59,127 nucleotides of DNA from JAKLKS01 sp964370855 (GCA_964370855.1 CAYJMF010000012.1:1-59127), one strand, 5' to 3'. Counted from the stretch's first letter, positions 1 to 8,851 are shown. Translations and numbers: made by a program. The notes: generated from the letters alone by a model not told the origin.

Positions 1-40
1 CGACGGGGAGCATCGGATCCGTTCCCGATGCTCCCCGTCG
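1..40. terminator. 16-bp perfect inverted repeat (terminator-like hairpin)
   Basis: Bases 1-16 and 25-40 are exact reverse complements around an 8-nt loop, giving a very strong GC stem at the window edge. A second small hairpin (47-53 with 57-63, loop GGA) follows. No T-run flanks it on either strand. It probably ends a gene lying left of the window or insulates the lipoprotein gene to the right; that role is inferred. Confidence 0.6.
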
Positions 41-163
41 GGAGCCGCGCGCCGGAGGCGCGCAACGCCGGGGAAAACCCGCATGAGACGCCAGGTCGCC
101 CGGAGTCCTCGCCTCTCCCCCCTCGCGCTGGCTCCTCCCCTCCCCATCCCTTACCATTCCCCC

Positions 164-730
164 ATGCGCCTCCCCCTTACTGTCGCGCTCCTCTGCGCCG
201 CGCTCCTCCTCCCGGCCTGCGCCTCCCCGGCCCCGCGGAGCTCCTCCTCCGTCCCGGGCCGGGACCTGGTCCTGCCGGAGACCTTCGCGGGGGTTCCCGC
301 CTCCGTGGTGGCGGGGCGCGCCGTCTTCGAGCTGGAGTCGGGGGATCCGGCGCGCGTGGCCCGGGCCCGCGGGCTGCTGCGCTCCCTCGAGCCGGCGGCC
401 CTCGACGCGTGGCTGCTCCGGGCCTCGGCGGCGCCCGAGGGATCCGGGCCCCGGCGGGCGCTGCTCGCGGTCCTGTCCGACCGGGGGGAGACCGCGGAGG
501 GGTACGCCGCCGCCGAGGAGGCCGCCGCCTGCCTCGACGACATCGTCTCCGACGTGCCCGGCCGCCGGGGCGCCCTCATGGCCGCCCTGCGGATCCGGGG
601 GATGGGGGAGCGGGCCCTCCCGCCGCTCCTCGATGAGGCGCGGGCCGGCGGCCCCCGGGGGGAGGCCGCCCTCCGGCTCCTCCGCATGCTGGGGGTGCCG
701 GATCGTGATTTGCCGGCGGTGCGTCCATGA
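164..730 (+). CDS. small predicted lipoprotein
   Basis: A 188-residue protein of unknown function. The start is placed at the ATG at 164 because it opens a classic lipoprotein signal: a short MRLP n-region, a Leu/Ala-rich core and an LLPAC lipobox with the acceptor Cys near residue 20. An in-frame upstream ATG at 83 would add Arg/Pro-rich sequence before the signal. After a Ser/Pro linker the mature part is Ala/Leu/Arg-rich and looks helical, perhaps one or two degenerate HEAT or TPR-like units. Its stop overlaps the next start (ATGA, 727-730), so the two genes are translationally coupled and probably cotranscribed. The family was not recognised. Confidence 0.75.
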   Translation: MRLPLTVALLCAALLLPACASPAPRSSSSVPGRDLVLPETFAGVPASVVAGRAVFELESGDPARVARARGLLRSLEPAALDAWLLRASAAPEGSGPRRALLAVLSDRGETAEGYAAAEEAAACLDDIVSDVPGRRGALMAALRIRGMGERALPPLLDEARAGGPRGEAALRLLRMLGVPDRDLPAVRP

Positions 731-2274
731 GAGCCCTGCGCCTCCTCGCCCTCGCGGCCGCGTTCCTCCCGCATCCCGCGGCGTTCCCGTCCGGTGACAC
801 CCTTGAATCCTGCGAGCGGCTCCTCGAGGAGGGGAAGCCCGCCGAGGCGCGCGCCCTCCTCGAGTCCGCGGCCGGGGGGGAGGACGGGAGTCCCCCGGAG
901 AAGGCCGCGAGGTTCGAGCTCCTCGCCCGGTGCCTCCGGGCCGAGGGCCGTCCCTGGGACGCCGAGGCCGCCTTCGGGCGGGCCCTCGAGGCCCTCCCCG
1001 GCCACGTCCCCTCGCTCGTCGGGCGCGGGGAGGTCTTCCTCGACCTCGCCACGGGCGCCGCCGGGGCCGACGCTCCGCGGGGGGCCGAGGTCCGCGCGCT
1101 GGCCGCCGACGCGCGCCGCTGGCTCGAGGCCGCCGCCGCGGCGGAGCCCGGTGCGATCCGCCCGCTCCGCGGGATCGCGCGCGCCCGCATCCTCGACCTC
1201 GACTTCGAGGGGGCCGCCGCCACGCTACGGGAGCTCGCGGCGAAGGATCCCGCCGACGCCGAGGTCCGCCACCTCCTGGCCGCCGCCCTCCGCGGGGCCG
1301 GGGATCGGGAGGGGGCCGCCGCCGCCGAGGCCGACTGCCTCTCCGTCGACCCCGCCCGCGCCGACGCCGCGGCGCTGCGCACCGGCGACCTCGCCGCCGC
1401 GGGCCGCCCCGCCGAGGCGCGGGCGGCGGCCCTCGAGGCCCTCCTGCGGGACCCCTCGCCGGACCCCCTCTACCGCGCCCTCTGGGAGGTGGACGCCGCG
1501 GCCCTGCGGTGGGCGCCCCTCGAGGAGGGGCTCCTCTCGGTCCTCGCGAAGCACCCGGACCATCCCCGTGCCCTCTACTACCTCGGCTACGTCCGCATCT
1601 CCGCGGGCCGCGTCGAGGACGCCCTGCAGGCCTTCGCGCGGAAGGCGGAGCTGGAGCCCCTGAACCCGGCCCCCCTCCTCCAGGTGGCGCGCCTGCGCGT
1701 GGCCCGCTCCGACCTCGCGGGGGCGGAGGCGGCCTACGAGCGGGTCCTCGTCCTCGCGCCCGCCTCCGACGATTCCACGCGCGCCGCCGTCGTCGAGGGG
1801 CTCCACGCCGTCGGCTCCGCCCACGGGGCGGCGCGGCGCTTCGGGGACGCGGAGCGGATCTTCCGCCGCATGGCGGAACTGGAGCCGGGCAACGCCTCCC
1901 ACCGGATGTTCCTCGGGCTCTCCCTCCGCCGCCTCGGCCGCTACGCCGACGCGGAGAAGGCCTTCCGCGAGGCCGTGGACCTCTCCGCCTTCGACGGGTC
2001 CCCCCGCAACGAGCTCGGGCTCCTCTACCTCGGGTGGGGGAGGATCGAGGAGGCCCGGCGGGAGTTCACCGCCGCCGTCGAGGAGGATCCCCGCTACACC
2101 CCTCCCCTGGAGAACCTCGGCAACATGGCCCGACTCGACGGGAAGCCCGCCGAGGCCATCCCGTTCTTCGAGGAGGCCTACCGCCGCGCCTCCACTTTCC
2201 ACGACGAACCGGACCGGCTGAAGTTCCGCCGGTACCTCGACGTCACCCTGCGGGAGCGCTCGCCCGGGAAGTGA
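727..2274 (+). CDS. secreted TPR-repeat protein
   Basis: 515 residues. An N-terminal hydrophobic segment ending near PHPAAFPSG looks like a signal peptide, so the protein is probably exported. The rest is a long array of tetratricopeptide-like helical pairs. The clearest units are around residues 275-320 (HPRALYYLGYVRISAGR), 370-410 (FRRMAELEPGN...FLGLSLRRLGRY) and 415-480, with the typical A-x(3)-F and x-P endings. TPR arrays are protein-binding scaffolds; no enzymatic motif is visible. It is coupled to the upstream lipoprotein by a 4-nt overlap, so the two may form an envelope complex. The partner is unknown. Confidence 0.85.
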   Translation: MRALRLLALAAAFLPHPAAFPSGDTLESCERLLEEGKPAEARALLESAAGGEDGSPPEKAARFELLARCLRAEGRPWDAEAAFGRALEALPGHVPSLVGRGEVFLDLATGAAGADAPRGAEVRALAADARRWLEAAAAAEPGAIRPLRGIARARILDLDFEGAAATLRELAAKDPADAEVRHLLAAALRGAGDREGAAAAEADCLSVDPARADAAALRTGDLAAAGRPAEARAAALEALLRDPSPDPLYRALWEVDAAALRWAPLEEGLLSVLAKHPDHPRALYYLGYVRISAGRVEDALQAFARKAELEPLNPAPLLQVARLRVARSDLAGAEAAYERVLVLAPASDDSTRAAVVEGLHAVGSAHGAARRFGDAERIFRRMAELEPGNASHRMFLGLSLRRLGRYADAEKAFREAVDLSAFDGSPRNELGLLYLGWGRIEEARREFTAAVEEDPRYTPPLENLGNMARLDGKPAEAIPFFEEAYRRASTFHDEPDRLKFRRYLDVTLRERSPGK

Positions 2275-2288
2275 CTCCGGCGCCGGCG

Positions 2289-2318
2289 TTGACCCGGGGG
2301 GCGACTCCCCTGTACGAT
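2289..2318 (+). promoter_or_regulatory. sigma-70-like promoter for the gene at 2371
   Basis: TTGACC (2289-2294) and TACGAT (2313-2318) are separated by 18 bp, close to the -35/-10 consensus, in the short gap after the TPR gene. The predicted transcript would start near 2325 and give a leader of about 45 nt containing the AAGGAGG ribosome site. Match by eye only. Confidence 0.45.
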
Positions 2319-2370
2319 GGGCCGCGGGGGGGAGCCCCGCAGCGCGGCCTCCCCGTCCAAGGAGGCCTCC

Positions 2371-3732
2371 ATGAGGAAACTGGTGCTGGCGACGGCGGCG
2401 TTGGTGGCGTTGGGCACGGCTCCGGCGCTCCTCGCCCAGGACGCCCCCAAGGCCCCCGACGCGGGCCCCGCCCCGGCGAAGCCGGCGGCCCCGGCGCGGA
2501 AACCCGTGAAGGAGCCCTCCAAGCAGGTCGCCGAGAAGATCTCCGAGTCCCTCAAGGCCATCCTCACGGGCAGCGGCGCCGCCCGGGTGGCGGCCGGGGA
2601 CGCCCTCGAGGGGGCCGTGGCCGAGTGGGCCGTGGACGCAAAGGACGACCCCCTCAAGTCCACGGCCTGGTGGCGCGGGGCCCTGGCGGGCACCATGAAC
2701 ACCGCCTCCCACAGGGCGGGGCTCGCCGAGGTGAAGATCCCCCTGGACGGCCGCGAGGCGAAGCTCTGGGTCTCCACGCCGAAGTCCTACTCCCCGAAGA
2801 ACCTCCATCCCATGGTGCTCGTCATCCTCGACAAGGGCGATGACGCCAAGCGGTTCCTCCAGGCGGCCTACGGGGATCTCCAGCGGGAGTGGATCGTCGT
2901 GGGGATCTCCATGGACCCCAAGGTCGCCGGCTTCGATCTCGCCCGCGAGCCGTGGCTGGCGGCCCTCGGCCTGCGCCACGCCATCGAGGACTTCCGCGTG
3001 GATCTCGATCGGGTGGTCCTCGACGCCGGGACCGACGGCGCCAACCTCGCCATGAACCTCGGCTCCGAGTGGGCCGTCCACTTCTCCGGCGTGATCCTCA
3101 GGGCCCCGACCCTCCTCTCCCCGCTCTCCTCCAACCTCGCCCTCTGCGGGACCGCCGCGGTCATGCCCGACACCCCGACCCCCGCCCAGAAGCTGAACCT
3201 GGAGGCGATGCAGAAGGCCCTCCCGGGCCTCGTCGTGATCCCCGCCTCGACGCCCGCCGAGGTCCAGAAATGGCTGGGGGCGCTCCCGCCCCGGCGCATC
3301 TCCGACCCCTCGACGCTGACCTTCTCCTGGAAGACCCGCCCCCAGGGCGGAGAGCCATGGGCCTACTGGTTCTGGGTGTTCCGGGCCGCCGACGCCAAGA
3401 AGGAGCGCCTCGTCGACCTCACCTTCCTCCGCACCGAGGCGGGGGGGGTGGTGGAGATCAAGGGGGACAACCTCGCCGAGGGGAGGCTCCTCCTCAACGA
3501 CGACCTCCTGGACCTCGACAAGGAGGTCGTCGTCCGCGTGAACGGGACGGAGGTCTGGAAGGGGATCCCCCAGCGCCGGATCAGCACCGCCCTCTACTGG
3601 ATCGGGCAGTCCGGGGAGCGGACGCTGTTCGCCCCCGCGGAGATCCGATTCACCGTGCCGGCCCAGGCCGCGGCGGCCCCCAAGGCACCGCTTCCCAAGG
3701 ACGGGGACGGGAAGGCGCCGGGCGGCGGCTAG
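2371..3732 (+). CDS. secreted alpha/beta-hydrolase-like protein, nucleophile apparently lost
   Basis: 453 residues. The start is fixed by AAGGAGG at 2359-2365, 5 nt before the ATG, and by the signal peptide it opens (MRKLVLATAALVALG, cleavage near LLAQ). An Ala/Pro/Lys-rich linker follows. The middle third resembles the esterase/polyhydroxybutyrate-depolymerase-like alpha/beta-hydrolase fold: a strand ending HPMVLVILDKG, then VDLDRVVLDAGTDGANLAM. In active members the latter stretch reads roughly vDpdRvyltGxSxGG, so the nucleophile Ser position holds Thr and the first elbow Gly is Ala. The C-terminus is Lys/Pro/Gly-rich. I infer a catalytically dead hydrolase or a binding protein. The family assignment is tentative. 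Confidence 0.65.
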   Translation: MRKLVLATAALVALGTAPALLAQDAPKAPDAGPAPAKPAAPARKPVKEPSKQVAEKISESLKAILTGSGAARVAAGDALEGAVAEWAVDAKDDPLKSTAWWRGALAGTMNTASHRAGLAEVKIPLDGREAKLWVSTPKSYSPKNLHPMVLVILDKGDDAKRFLQAAYGDLQREWIVVGISMDPKVAGFDLAREPWLAALGLRHAIEDFRVDLDRVVLDAGTDGANLAMNLGSEWAVHFSGVILRAPTLLSPLSSNLALCGTAAVMPDTPTPAQKLNLEAMQKALPGLVVIPASTPAEVQKWLGALPPRRISDPSTLTFSWKTRPQGGEPWAYWFWVFRAADAKKERLVDLTFLRTEAGGVVEIKGDNLAEGRLLLNDDLLDLDKEVVVRVNGTEVWKGIPQRRISTALYWIGQSGERTLFAPAEIRFTVPAQAAAAPKAPLPKDGDGKAPGGG

Positions 3733-3820
3733 GCGGGGAGGGAGGCGGCACGCCGTCTGCTGGGTGGTCCTCCCGCACGCCGCGCCGCGACCACCGCCAC
3801 GCGACCAGGAGAGCACGCCC

Positions 3821-5542
3821 TTGAGCACCCCCGACGAAGCCGCCGCCCCCCTCGACGGCGGCCGCCAGACGCTGCTCCTCGTCGTCGTCCCGCTGTGCGG
3901 GGCCGCGGTCCTCATCCTCGAGCTGGCGGCGGGGCGCCTCCTGGCCCCCTGGTTCGGGCTCTCCCTCCCGGTCTGGACCAACGTCCTCGCCGTGGTGCTG
4001 GGGGCCCTGGCGGCGGGCTACGCCCTCGGGGGGCGCCTCGCCGCGGGGGGGGCCTCCCTCCGGACCATGGGCGCCCTCCTGGTCGCCGGTGGAGTACTGT
4101 CCTCCGCGGCGGCCTTCATCGGCCCCCGGCTCGGGCCGGCCCTCCTGCCCGAGGGGGCGAACCTCGAAGGGCTCTCGGGAGTCCTCGCCCGGGGCTCCCT
4201 GCTGGCCACCCTGGTGCTCTTCGGCCCCCCCATGGTCCTCCTCGGCACCGTGGGCCCCCTCGCGGTCCACCTCCTCGCCCCGGGCCGCGACGCGGGGCGC
4301 GCCGCGGGCTGGGTGCTGGCCCTCTCGACCCTGGGGTCCATCCTCGGCACCTTCCTCACCACCTACGTGCTCCTCCCGGTCGCGGGCACCCGGGCCACCG
4401 TCGGCGGGACCGGCGCCGCCCTCGCGGCCATGGGCCTCCTCCTCGTGGCGGCGGGGGCCGGGCGGGGGAGGGGGGCGGCTGCCGCCGCCGCGGGCCTCCT
4501 CGCCGCCCTCGGAATGGGCGCCGCCGCCCCCGCGGGGGAGTTCCGTCCCGCGGGTCCCGGCGGGGGACGCGTCCTCGCCGAGGACGACGGCGCCTACCAG
4601 TTCGTGCAGGTCCGCGAGGTCATGGACGCCGGCGCCGACGGCGAGGCCGTGCCGACCCGGCTCCTCAACCTGAACGAGGGGGTCGCCACCTACCACTCGG
4701 TGCTGAAGCCGGGCAGCTTCCTGACGGGAGGGCGCTACTACGACCTCTACCCGGCTCTGCCCCTGATGCTCGGTTCCCGCCCCGGGAAACCCCTCGACGT
4801 CCTCATCCTCGGCTTCGCCGCGGGCACCCAGGCGCGGGCCCTCCACCACTTCCTCGGGGGGGACCGCCCCCTCCGCATCGACGGGGTGGAGATCGACCCG
4901 GCGGTCCTGCGGGCGGGGCGGGAGCACTTCGAACTGCCCGCCGACGCGCCGTGGCTCCACGTCCACGCCATGGACGCCCGGCCCTTCCTCGAGGTCGCCC
5001 CGGCGGGGATGAAGTGGGACCTCGTGCTGGTGGACTGCTACAGCCAGGAGTACTACCTCCCCTTCCACCTCACCACCCGGGAGTTCTTCGAGCGCGTGAA
5101 GGAGCGCCTCAGGCCCGGCGGCATCCTGGCCTACAACTCCTTCGCCTACCGTCCCGACGACCCCCTGCTGCGCGGCCTCGTGAACACGACGGCGGCGGCC
5201 TTCGGGAAGGCGTGGCAGGTGCCCGTCGCGGGCTACCCGAACTTCGTCGTCCTCGCCTCCAACCGCTCACCGGAACTCCCGCTCATCGGCTTCGCCGACG
5301 ACGCCGAGGCGGCGTCCCGGGGCGGCTCTTCCGGCGGCGGCGAAGGCTCCCCCCTCGCGGCCTTCGCCGCGAGGCCGGAGGGGGGGAAGGTCCTCCTCGG
5401 CCTCTCCCGGGCCCTCCGGGGGGCCGTGGGGTTCATCGAGGACCCCGCCCTCCCCGTCTTCACCGACGACCTCGCCCCCGTGGAGCGGCTGACCGACGCC
5501 GCCATCGAACTCTACGACCGCGGGCGCACGGGGAGCCGCTGA
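3821..5542 (+). CDS. membrane-embedded spermidine-synthase-like methyltransferase-fold protein
   Basis: About 573 residues from a TTG start at 3821, chosen because CAGGAGAG lies 8-10 nt upstream and it directly precedes the conserved part; an ATG at 3764 is possible but adds Pro/Arg-rich sequence. Residues ~20-230 hold about seven hydrophobic segments, starting with LILELAAGRLLAPWFG, which is typical of fused spermidine-synthase/MFS-like proteins. The C-terminal half is a Rossmann domain: LDVLILGFAAGTQ, the acidic GVEIDPAVL, MDARPFL and DLVLVDCYSQ. The usual glycine-rich LGLGGGT loop has become LGFAAGT and the catalytic region departs from true SpeE, so the substrate is uncertain. The next gene starts 2 nt after the stop. 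Confidence 0.8.
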   Translation: MSTPDEAAAPLDGGRQTLLLVVVPLCGAAVLILELAAGRLLAPWFGLSLPVWTNVLAVVLGALAAGYALGGRLAAGGASLRTMGALLVAGGVLSSAAAFIGPRLGPALLPEGANLEGLSGVLARGSLLATLVLFGPPMVLLGTVGPLAVHLLAPGRDAGRAAGWVLALSTLGSILGTFLTTYVLLPVAGTRATVGGTGAALAAMGLLLVAAGAGRGRGAAAAAAGLLAALGMGAAAPAGEFRPAGPGGGRVLAEDDGAYQFVQVREVMDAGADGEAVPTRLLNLNEGVATYHSVLKPGSFLTGGRYYDLYPALPLMLGSRPGKPLDVLILGFAAGTQARALHHFLGGDRPLRIDGVEIDPAVLRAGREHFELPADAPWLHVHAMDARPFLEVAPAGMKWDLVLVDCYSQEYYLPFHLTTREFFERVKERLRPGGILAYNSFAYRPDDPLLRGLVNTTAAAFGKAWQVPVAGYPNFVVLASNRSPELPLIGFADDAEAASRGGSSGGGEGSPLAAFAARPEGGKVLLGLSRALRGAVGFIEDPALPVFTDDLAPVERLTDAAIELYDRGRTGSR

Positions 5543-5543
5543 G

Positions 5544-6317
5544 GTGGGGGGGCGGCGCGGCGGACGGGCCGCGATCCTCGCGGGGGCGCTGGCGGCCGCG
5601 GCGCCGGCGGCGGGGGCGGGGGAGGATCTCGATTCCCTCGTCGCCGAGGAGACGCGGCGCGCCGACGAGCTGATGATCCTCCTCCACGACCACCCCGGGG
5701 ATCCCGAGGTCCTCGCCGCCGCCACGGCGCTCCGCGAGCGGTGCCTCCGGTCGGGGAACCACCGCTCCGCGGAGTTCGTGGCCGGCCCCCTCTCCCTGGC
5801 CCGCCCGGAGAGCCTCGAGGATCGCCACCGGTACGTGGACATCCTCGTCGTCCGCGGGAAGCGGGCGGAGGCGGAGCGGGAGCTCCGCTCCCTCGTCCGC
5901 GACCGGCCCTCGGACTGCACCGCCCACTCCTTCCTCGCGGATCTCCTCCTCGGGGCGGGGGACGGCGCCGGCGCGCGGGAGGCCCACGCCGCCCACCTGC
6001 GGGAGCACGCCCGGGAGGCGGGCCCGCTCCGCGCCCGCGCCGCCATCGCGCTCCTGGACATGCGGGACCCGGCCCTCTGCCGGGAGTCCGTCGCGGAGAT
6101 GCGCGCCGCCGCCGCCGATCCCTCCACCCCGCCCGCGACGGCGGAATGGCTCGCGGAGAACGCCGGGATCCTCGAGGGGGAGGCCGCCGCCGCGGAGCGG
6201 GACGGGGAGGCGCTCCGGGCCCGGGCCTCCTCCCTCGACGGCTGGCTCGCCGCCGCCTTCGCCGCCGGCCTCCTCGCCCTCGCCGGGGCCTTCCGGCTCT
6301 CCCGTCCCCGCCGCTGA
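5544..6317 (+). CDS. membrane-anchored TPR-like protein
   Basis: 257 residues from a GTG start one base after the previous stop, implying coupling to the spermidine-synthase-like gene. The N-terminus (GRRGGRAAILAGALAAAAPA) is a signal peptide or anchor. The middle has TPR-like helical pairs, for example GDPEVLAAATALRERCLRSG and RYVDILVVRGKRAEAERELR. A hydrophobic helix near residues 232-250 followed by RLSRPRR suggests a C-terminal membrane anchor with a short cytoplasmic tail. No catalytic motif is visible. Probably an envelope scaffold; the exact family was not recognised. Confidence 0.75.
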   Translation: MGGRRGGRAAILAGALAAAAPAAGAGEDLDSLVAEETRRADELMILLHDHPGDPEVLAAATALRERCLRSGNHRSAEFVAGPLSLARPESLEDRHRYVDILVVRGKRAEAERELRSLVRDRPSDCTAHSFLADLLLGAGDGAGAREAHAAHLREHAREAGPLRARAAIALLDMRDPALCRESVAEMRAAAADPSTPPATAEWLAENAGILEGEAAAAERDGEALRARASSLDGWLAAAFAAGLLALAGAFRLSRPRR

Positions 6318-6330
6318 GCCGGAATCGAAC

Positions 6331-6358
6331 CGGGCGCCCCCTCGCGGGGACGCCCGGC
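6331..6358. terminator. bidirectional terminator hairpin between convergent genes
   Basis: CCGGGCG (6331-6337) pairs with CGCCCGG (6352-6358), and the inner CCCC/GGGG extend the stem around a TCGC loop. It lies between the stop of the TPR gene and the stop of the convergent HEAT gene. A near-identical hairpin sits after the paralogous HEAT gene at 9053-9082, so it was probably duplicated with the gene. Confidence 0.65.
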
Positions 6359-6382
6359 CGATGACCCTCGTCGGGCCGGACC

Positions 6383-8443
6383 CTAGATGATGGTCAGCAG
6401 CTCGCCGATGGCGTCGTAGAAGGCGCGGTAGTTCACGTCCATCGAGACGCGGGACAGGACCGGGACGTCGTTCCGGTCCCCGATCTGGCCGAGGGCGACG
6501 GCCGCGAGGGCGCGGGTGAGGTCGGGGTAGTCGGCGTTGCCGAGGATCCCGACCAGCGGGTCGAGGGCCCTCTCGTCCCCGATGCGGCCGAGGGCGACGG
6601 CGACGGACCCGAGGACGAACTGGGAGGCCTTGGCGTCCCTGAGCGTCTCGACCAGGGCCGGGACGGCTCCCTTGTCACCGAGGAGGCCCGCCGCGATGGC
6701 CGCGTCGACGCGGAGGTCGCGGTCGGACTTCTCCGCCAGCACGGCGCGGACGGCCGGGAGGGCGCCCTGCTCCCCGAGGAGCCCGAGGGCGATGGCGGCG
6801 GTACCGCGGAGCTGCCTGTCCTGACCGCGGTCCTCGAGGAGGGCGCGGAGCGTGTCCGCGGCCCGGAGGTCCCCGAGGAGGCCGAGGGCGATGACCAGGG
6901 CGCCCCGGGACTCGACGTCCCCGGAGGTCCTGCCGAGGGTGTTGCGGACGACCTCGGAGATGGGAGCCCGCTCGGGCTCCGGGAGGTCGCGGGCGAGGAG
7001 GCCGAGCCCCAGCGCCGCGAAGGGCCGGGTCTGGCTCTTGCCCTGGAAGGTCTCCATCAGCTGGGCGAGGGCCGCGCGGCGGGCGGAGGCGGGGCAGCCG
7101 CCGGAGCCGTCGGCGCCCGCGGCGACTCCACCGATGCGGCCGAGGGAGGCGAGGGCGAAGTTGACGCCCTGGACGTCGAAGCCGTTCCTGCCCTCGCTCC
7201 TGACGACCTGGACGAGCATCGCCACGCACTCGTCCTGGAGCTTCTCGCCGCACTGCGGCCCGATCTGGCCGAGCGCGATGATGGAGGAGTAGCGGGTCAT
7301 GCGGTTGCGCTTCTTCAGCTGATCGCGCAGGACGTCGATCACCTCGCGGGAGTCGGGGCCCGCGACGCCGGGCCGGCCGATCTTCCCGAGCGCGGCGGCG
7401 GCGTAGGAGAGGGCCACGTCGTCGAGCTTCCGCGCGCCCGCCTTCTCCTCGCCCAGCCACGAGGCCAGGACCGGGATGGCGGAGGGGTCGCCGAGGAGGC
7501 CGATGGCGACCAGGGCGGAGTTGCCGATGTCGCCGCTCGCCTCGTCTCCCGTCACCAGGGACTTCAGCACCTCGAGGGACCCGGCGTTGGCGCCGGGAGC
7601 CGCGTCCCGGTCCCCGAGGAGGCCGAGGGCGAAGGCGGCGAAGCAGCGGGTGCGGACGTTGGCGGACCTGTCCGCGGCGACGCTGGAGAGGAACTCGCGG
7701 ACGGCGGGGCTGCGGTCCTGCAGGATGCCGAGGGCCAGCGCGGCGGACTCCTCGACGACCTTGTGGTACTGCTCCGTGCCGTCGTTCTTCGCCATCTTCA
7801 TCATGAGGCCCGCGAACTCCCTGCGGCCGATCTTGGCGAGACCGATCACGGCGGCGGACTGGATGTCGAAGTTCACCCTGCTGTTCTCCGCGTAGGCGCG
7901 GAGGACGGGCACGACCCGCGACTCGACGGTGCGGGCGGTGATGTCCTGGGCGGCGGTCTCGTTGTCGCTGCCGCTGGAGGCCACCGTCGTCAGCCCCGTG
8001 AGGGTCGGCACGACGCCGGACCGCATCGCGCGCCTCAGGTTGAGGATCTCGTCCTTGTTGTAGTTCCACCAGAAGAGCCAGGACTCGTAGGAGACGGTCT
8101 TCCGGGGGGCGGTGCGCTTCGTCGGGGTGGGACCGCGGCCGGTGTCCGGAGGCTGCGGGACGGGCCCCGAGCCGGGGCCGTTCGGATCCGGGGTCTCCCC
8201 CTCGCCGGGAGGCGTGGGGGTGTCGCCGCCGCCGTTCCCGGGCGGGGTCGGCACGCCCCCCCCGCTGTCGGGGCCCGTGGGGACGCCGCCCCCCGTGTCC
8301 GGCGGCGGAGGATCGTGGGGGCTGCGGCTGTCCGGCGGAACCTCGCCGGCGGGGCCGCGGTACTGTCCGCCGTGTGCGAAGGCGAAGGAGGGAGTCGAGG
8401 CGACCAGCGACAGCGAGACCAGTCCCAGGAGAACGCGCTTCAT
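6383..8443 (-). CDS. secreted HEAT-repeat protein, paralog 1
   Basis: 686 residues. The start is the ATG at 8443, preceded by AAAGGAGG, and opens a signal peptide (MKRVLLGLVSLSLVA, cleavage near AFAHGG). The mature N-terminus carries GGQYRGPAGEVPPDSR, then a Gly/Pro/Thr-rich linker of about 80 residues, then SYESWLFWWNYNKDEI and about 13 HEAT/PBS-lyase-like repeats, many ending in (A)LGLLGD. It ends GELLTII. HEAT solenoids bind proteins or ligands; no catalytic residues are seen. A paralog of similar length lies directly upstream (9145-11217) and a diverged one beyond it. A sigma-54-like promoter lies 49-65 nt upstream of the start. Function unknown; an envelope scaffold is inferred. Confidence 0.88.
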   Translation of the reverse strand: MKRVLLGLVSLSLVASTPSFAFAHGGQYRGPAGEVPPDSRSPHDPPPPDTGGGVPTGPDSGGGVPTPPGNGGGDTPTPPGEGETPDPNGPGSGPVPQPPDTGRGPTPTKRTAPRKTVSYESWLFWWNYNKDEILNLRRAMRSGVVPTLTGLTTVASSGSDNETAAQDITARTVESRVVPVLRAYAENSRVNFDIQSAAVIGLAKIGRREFAGLMMKMAKNDGTEQYHKVVEESAALALGILQDRSPAVREFLSSVAADRSANVRTRCFAAFALGLLGDRDAAPGANAGSLEVLKSLVTGDEASGDIGNSALVAIGLLGDPSAIPVLASWLGEEKAGARKLDDVALSYAAAALGKIGRPGVAGPDSREVIDVLRDQLKKRNRMTRYSSIIALGQIGPQCGEKLQDECVAMLVQVVRSEGRNGFDVQGVNFALASLGRIGGVAAGADGSGGCPASARRAALAQLMETFQGKSQTRPFAALGLGLLARDLPEPERAPISEVVRNTLGRTSGDVESRGALVIALGLLGDLRAADTLRALLEDRGQDRQLRGTAAIALGLLGEQGALPAVRAVLAEKSDRDLRVDAAIAAGLLGDKGAVPALVETLRDAKASQFVLGSVAVALGRIGDERALDPLVGILGNADYPDLTRALAAVALGQIGDRNDVPVLSRVSMDVNYRAFYDAIGELLTII

Positions 8444-8491
8444 GGGACCTCCTTTCGAGAGGGGTCCTGGGACCTCCGGTGGGAAGGAGAG

Positions 8492-8508
8492 CGCAAGGGT
8501 CGTGCCGG
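8492..8508 (-). promoter_or_regulatory. sigma-54-type -24/-12 promoter for HEAT paralog 1
   Basis: Read on the minus strand, CCGGCACG-ACCC-TTGCG matches the sigma-54 consensus TTGGCACG-N4-TTGCW except at the first two bases and the last. GG and GC have the required 10-bp spacing. Transcription would start near 8482, about 38 nt before the ATG. Similar elements precede both other HEAT paralogs, which raises confidence. Confidence 0.55.
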
Positions 8509-8628
8509 GGAAGGAGGGAGGAGCGGAGGCGGGAGGACGGGGAGCGGGCGGGGAGATCGTGGGGGAGGGGTGACGGGCGTGGTGGGGAGGGAACGATGGG
8601 GGTGGCGTTACGCGCCTCCCGGAGCGTG

Positions 8629-8680
8629 GGTCCCGGAATGGAGGCGTCCCTGAACGGAGGGACGCCTCCATTTCGGGACC
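8629..8680. repeat. 23-bp inverted repeat (long hairpin), unit A
   Basis: 8629-8651 and 8658-8680 are reverse complements with one mismatch (a G:U in RNA) around a 6-nt loop GAACGG. It lies upstream of the HEAT paralog 1 promoter in non-coding DNA. An inverted, diverged copy begins at 8892. Too long for an ordinary terminator and without a T-run, it resembles a REP/MITE-like intergenic element. Confidence 0.75.
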
Positions 8681-8721
8681 GATGGAAGGAGGTGGACTCG
8701 ATACGCCGTCCGGCGAAGTGG

Positions 8722-8851
8722 GGGGGATCCCCGGGATCGGACCATTGGATCCTGGGGGACGGCGTTCACCGTTCCTGCCTTGAAGGCATCGGGACTCCGG
8801 AGGATGCCCGCCGTCCCCCATGATCCAAGGCCCCGATCCCGGGAATACCCC
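8722..8851. repeat. about 43-bp imperfect inverted repeat, unit B
   Basis: 8722-8764 and 8809-8851 are reverse complements with a handful of mismatches. The 44-bp centre itself holds a small palindrome, TGCCTTGAAGGCA. Together with units A and C it makes this 700-bp intergenic stretch (8444-9144) almost entirely hairpin-forming. No plausible gene was seen in it. Confidence 0.65.

Noticed and set aside
1225..3981. 918-codon minus-strand open frame
   Set aside because: It is antisense to the TPR and hydrolase-like genes, which have signal peptides, ribosome sites and protein-like composition. The antisense product is Gly/Arg/Pro-biased shadow sequence.
6315..6360. tRNA-like T-arm (GGTTCGATTCC on the minus strand)
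   Set aside because: Only the loop matches. The fifth T-stem pair is a C-C mismatch, the acceptor end would run into a coding stop, and no anticodon or D-arm can be formed. It is part of a terminator hairpin.
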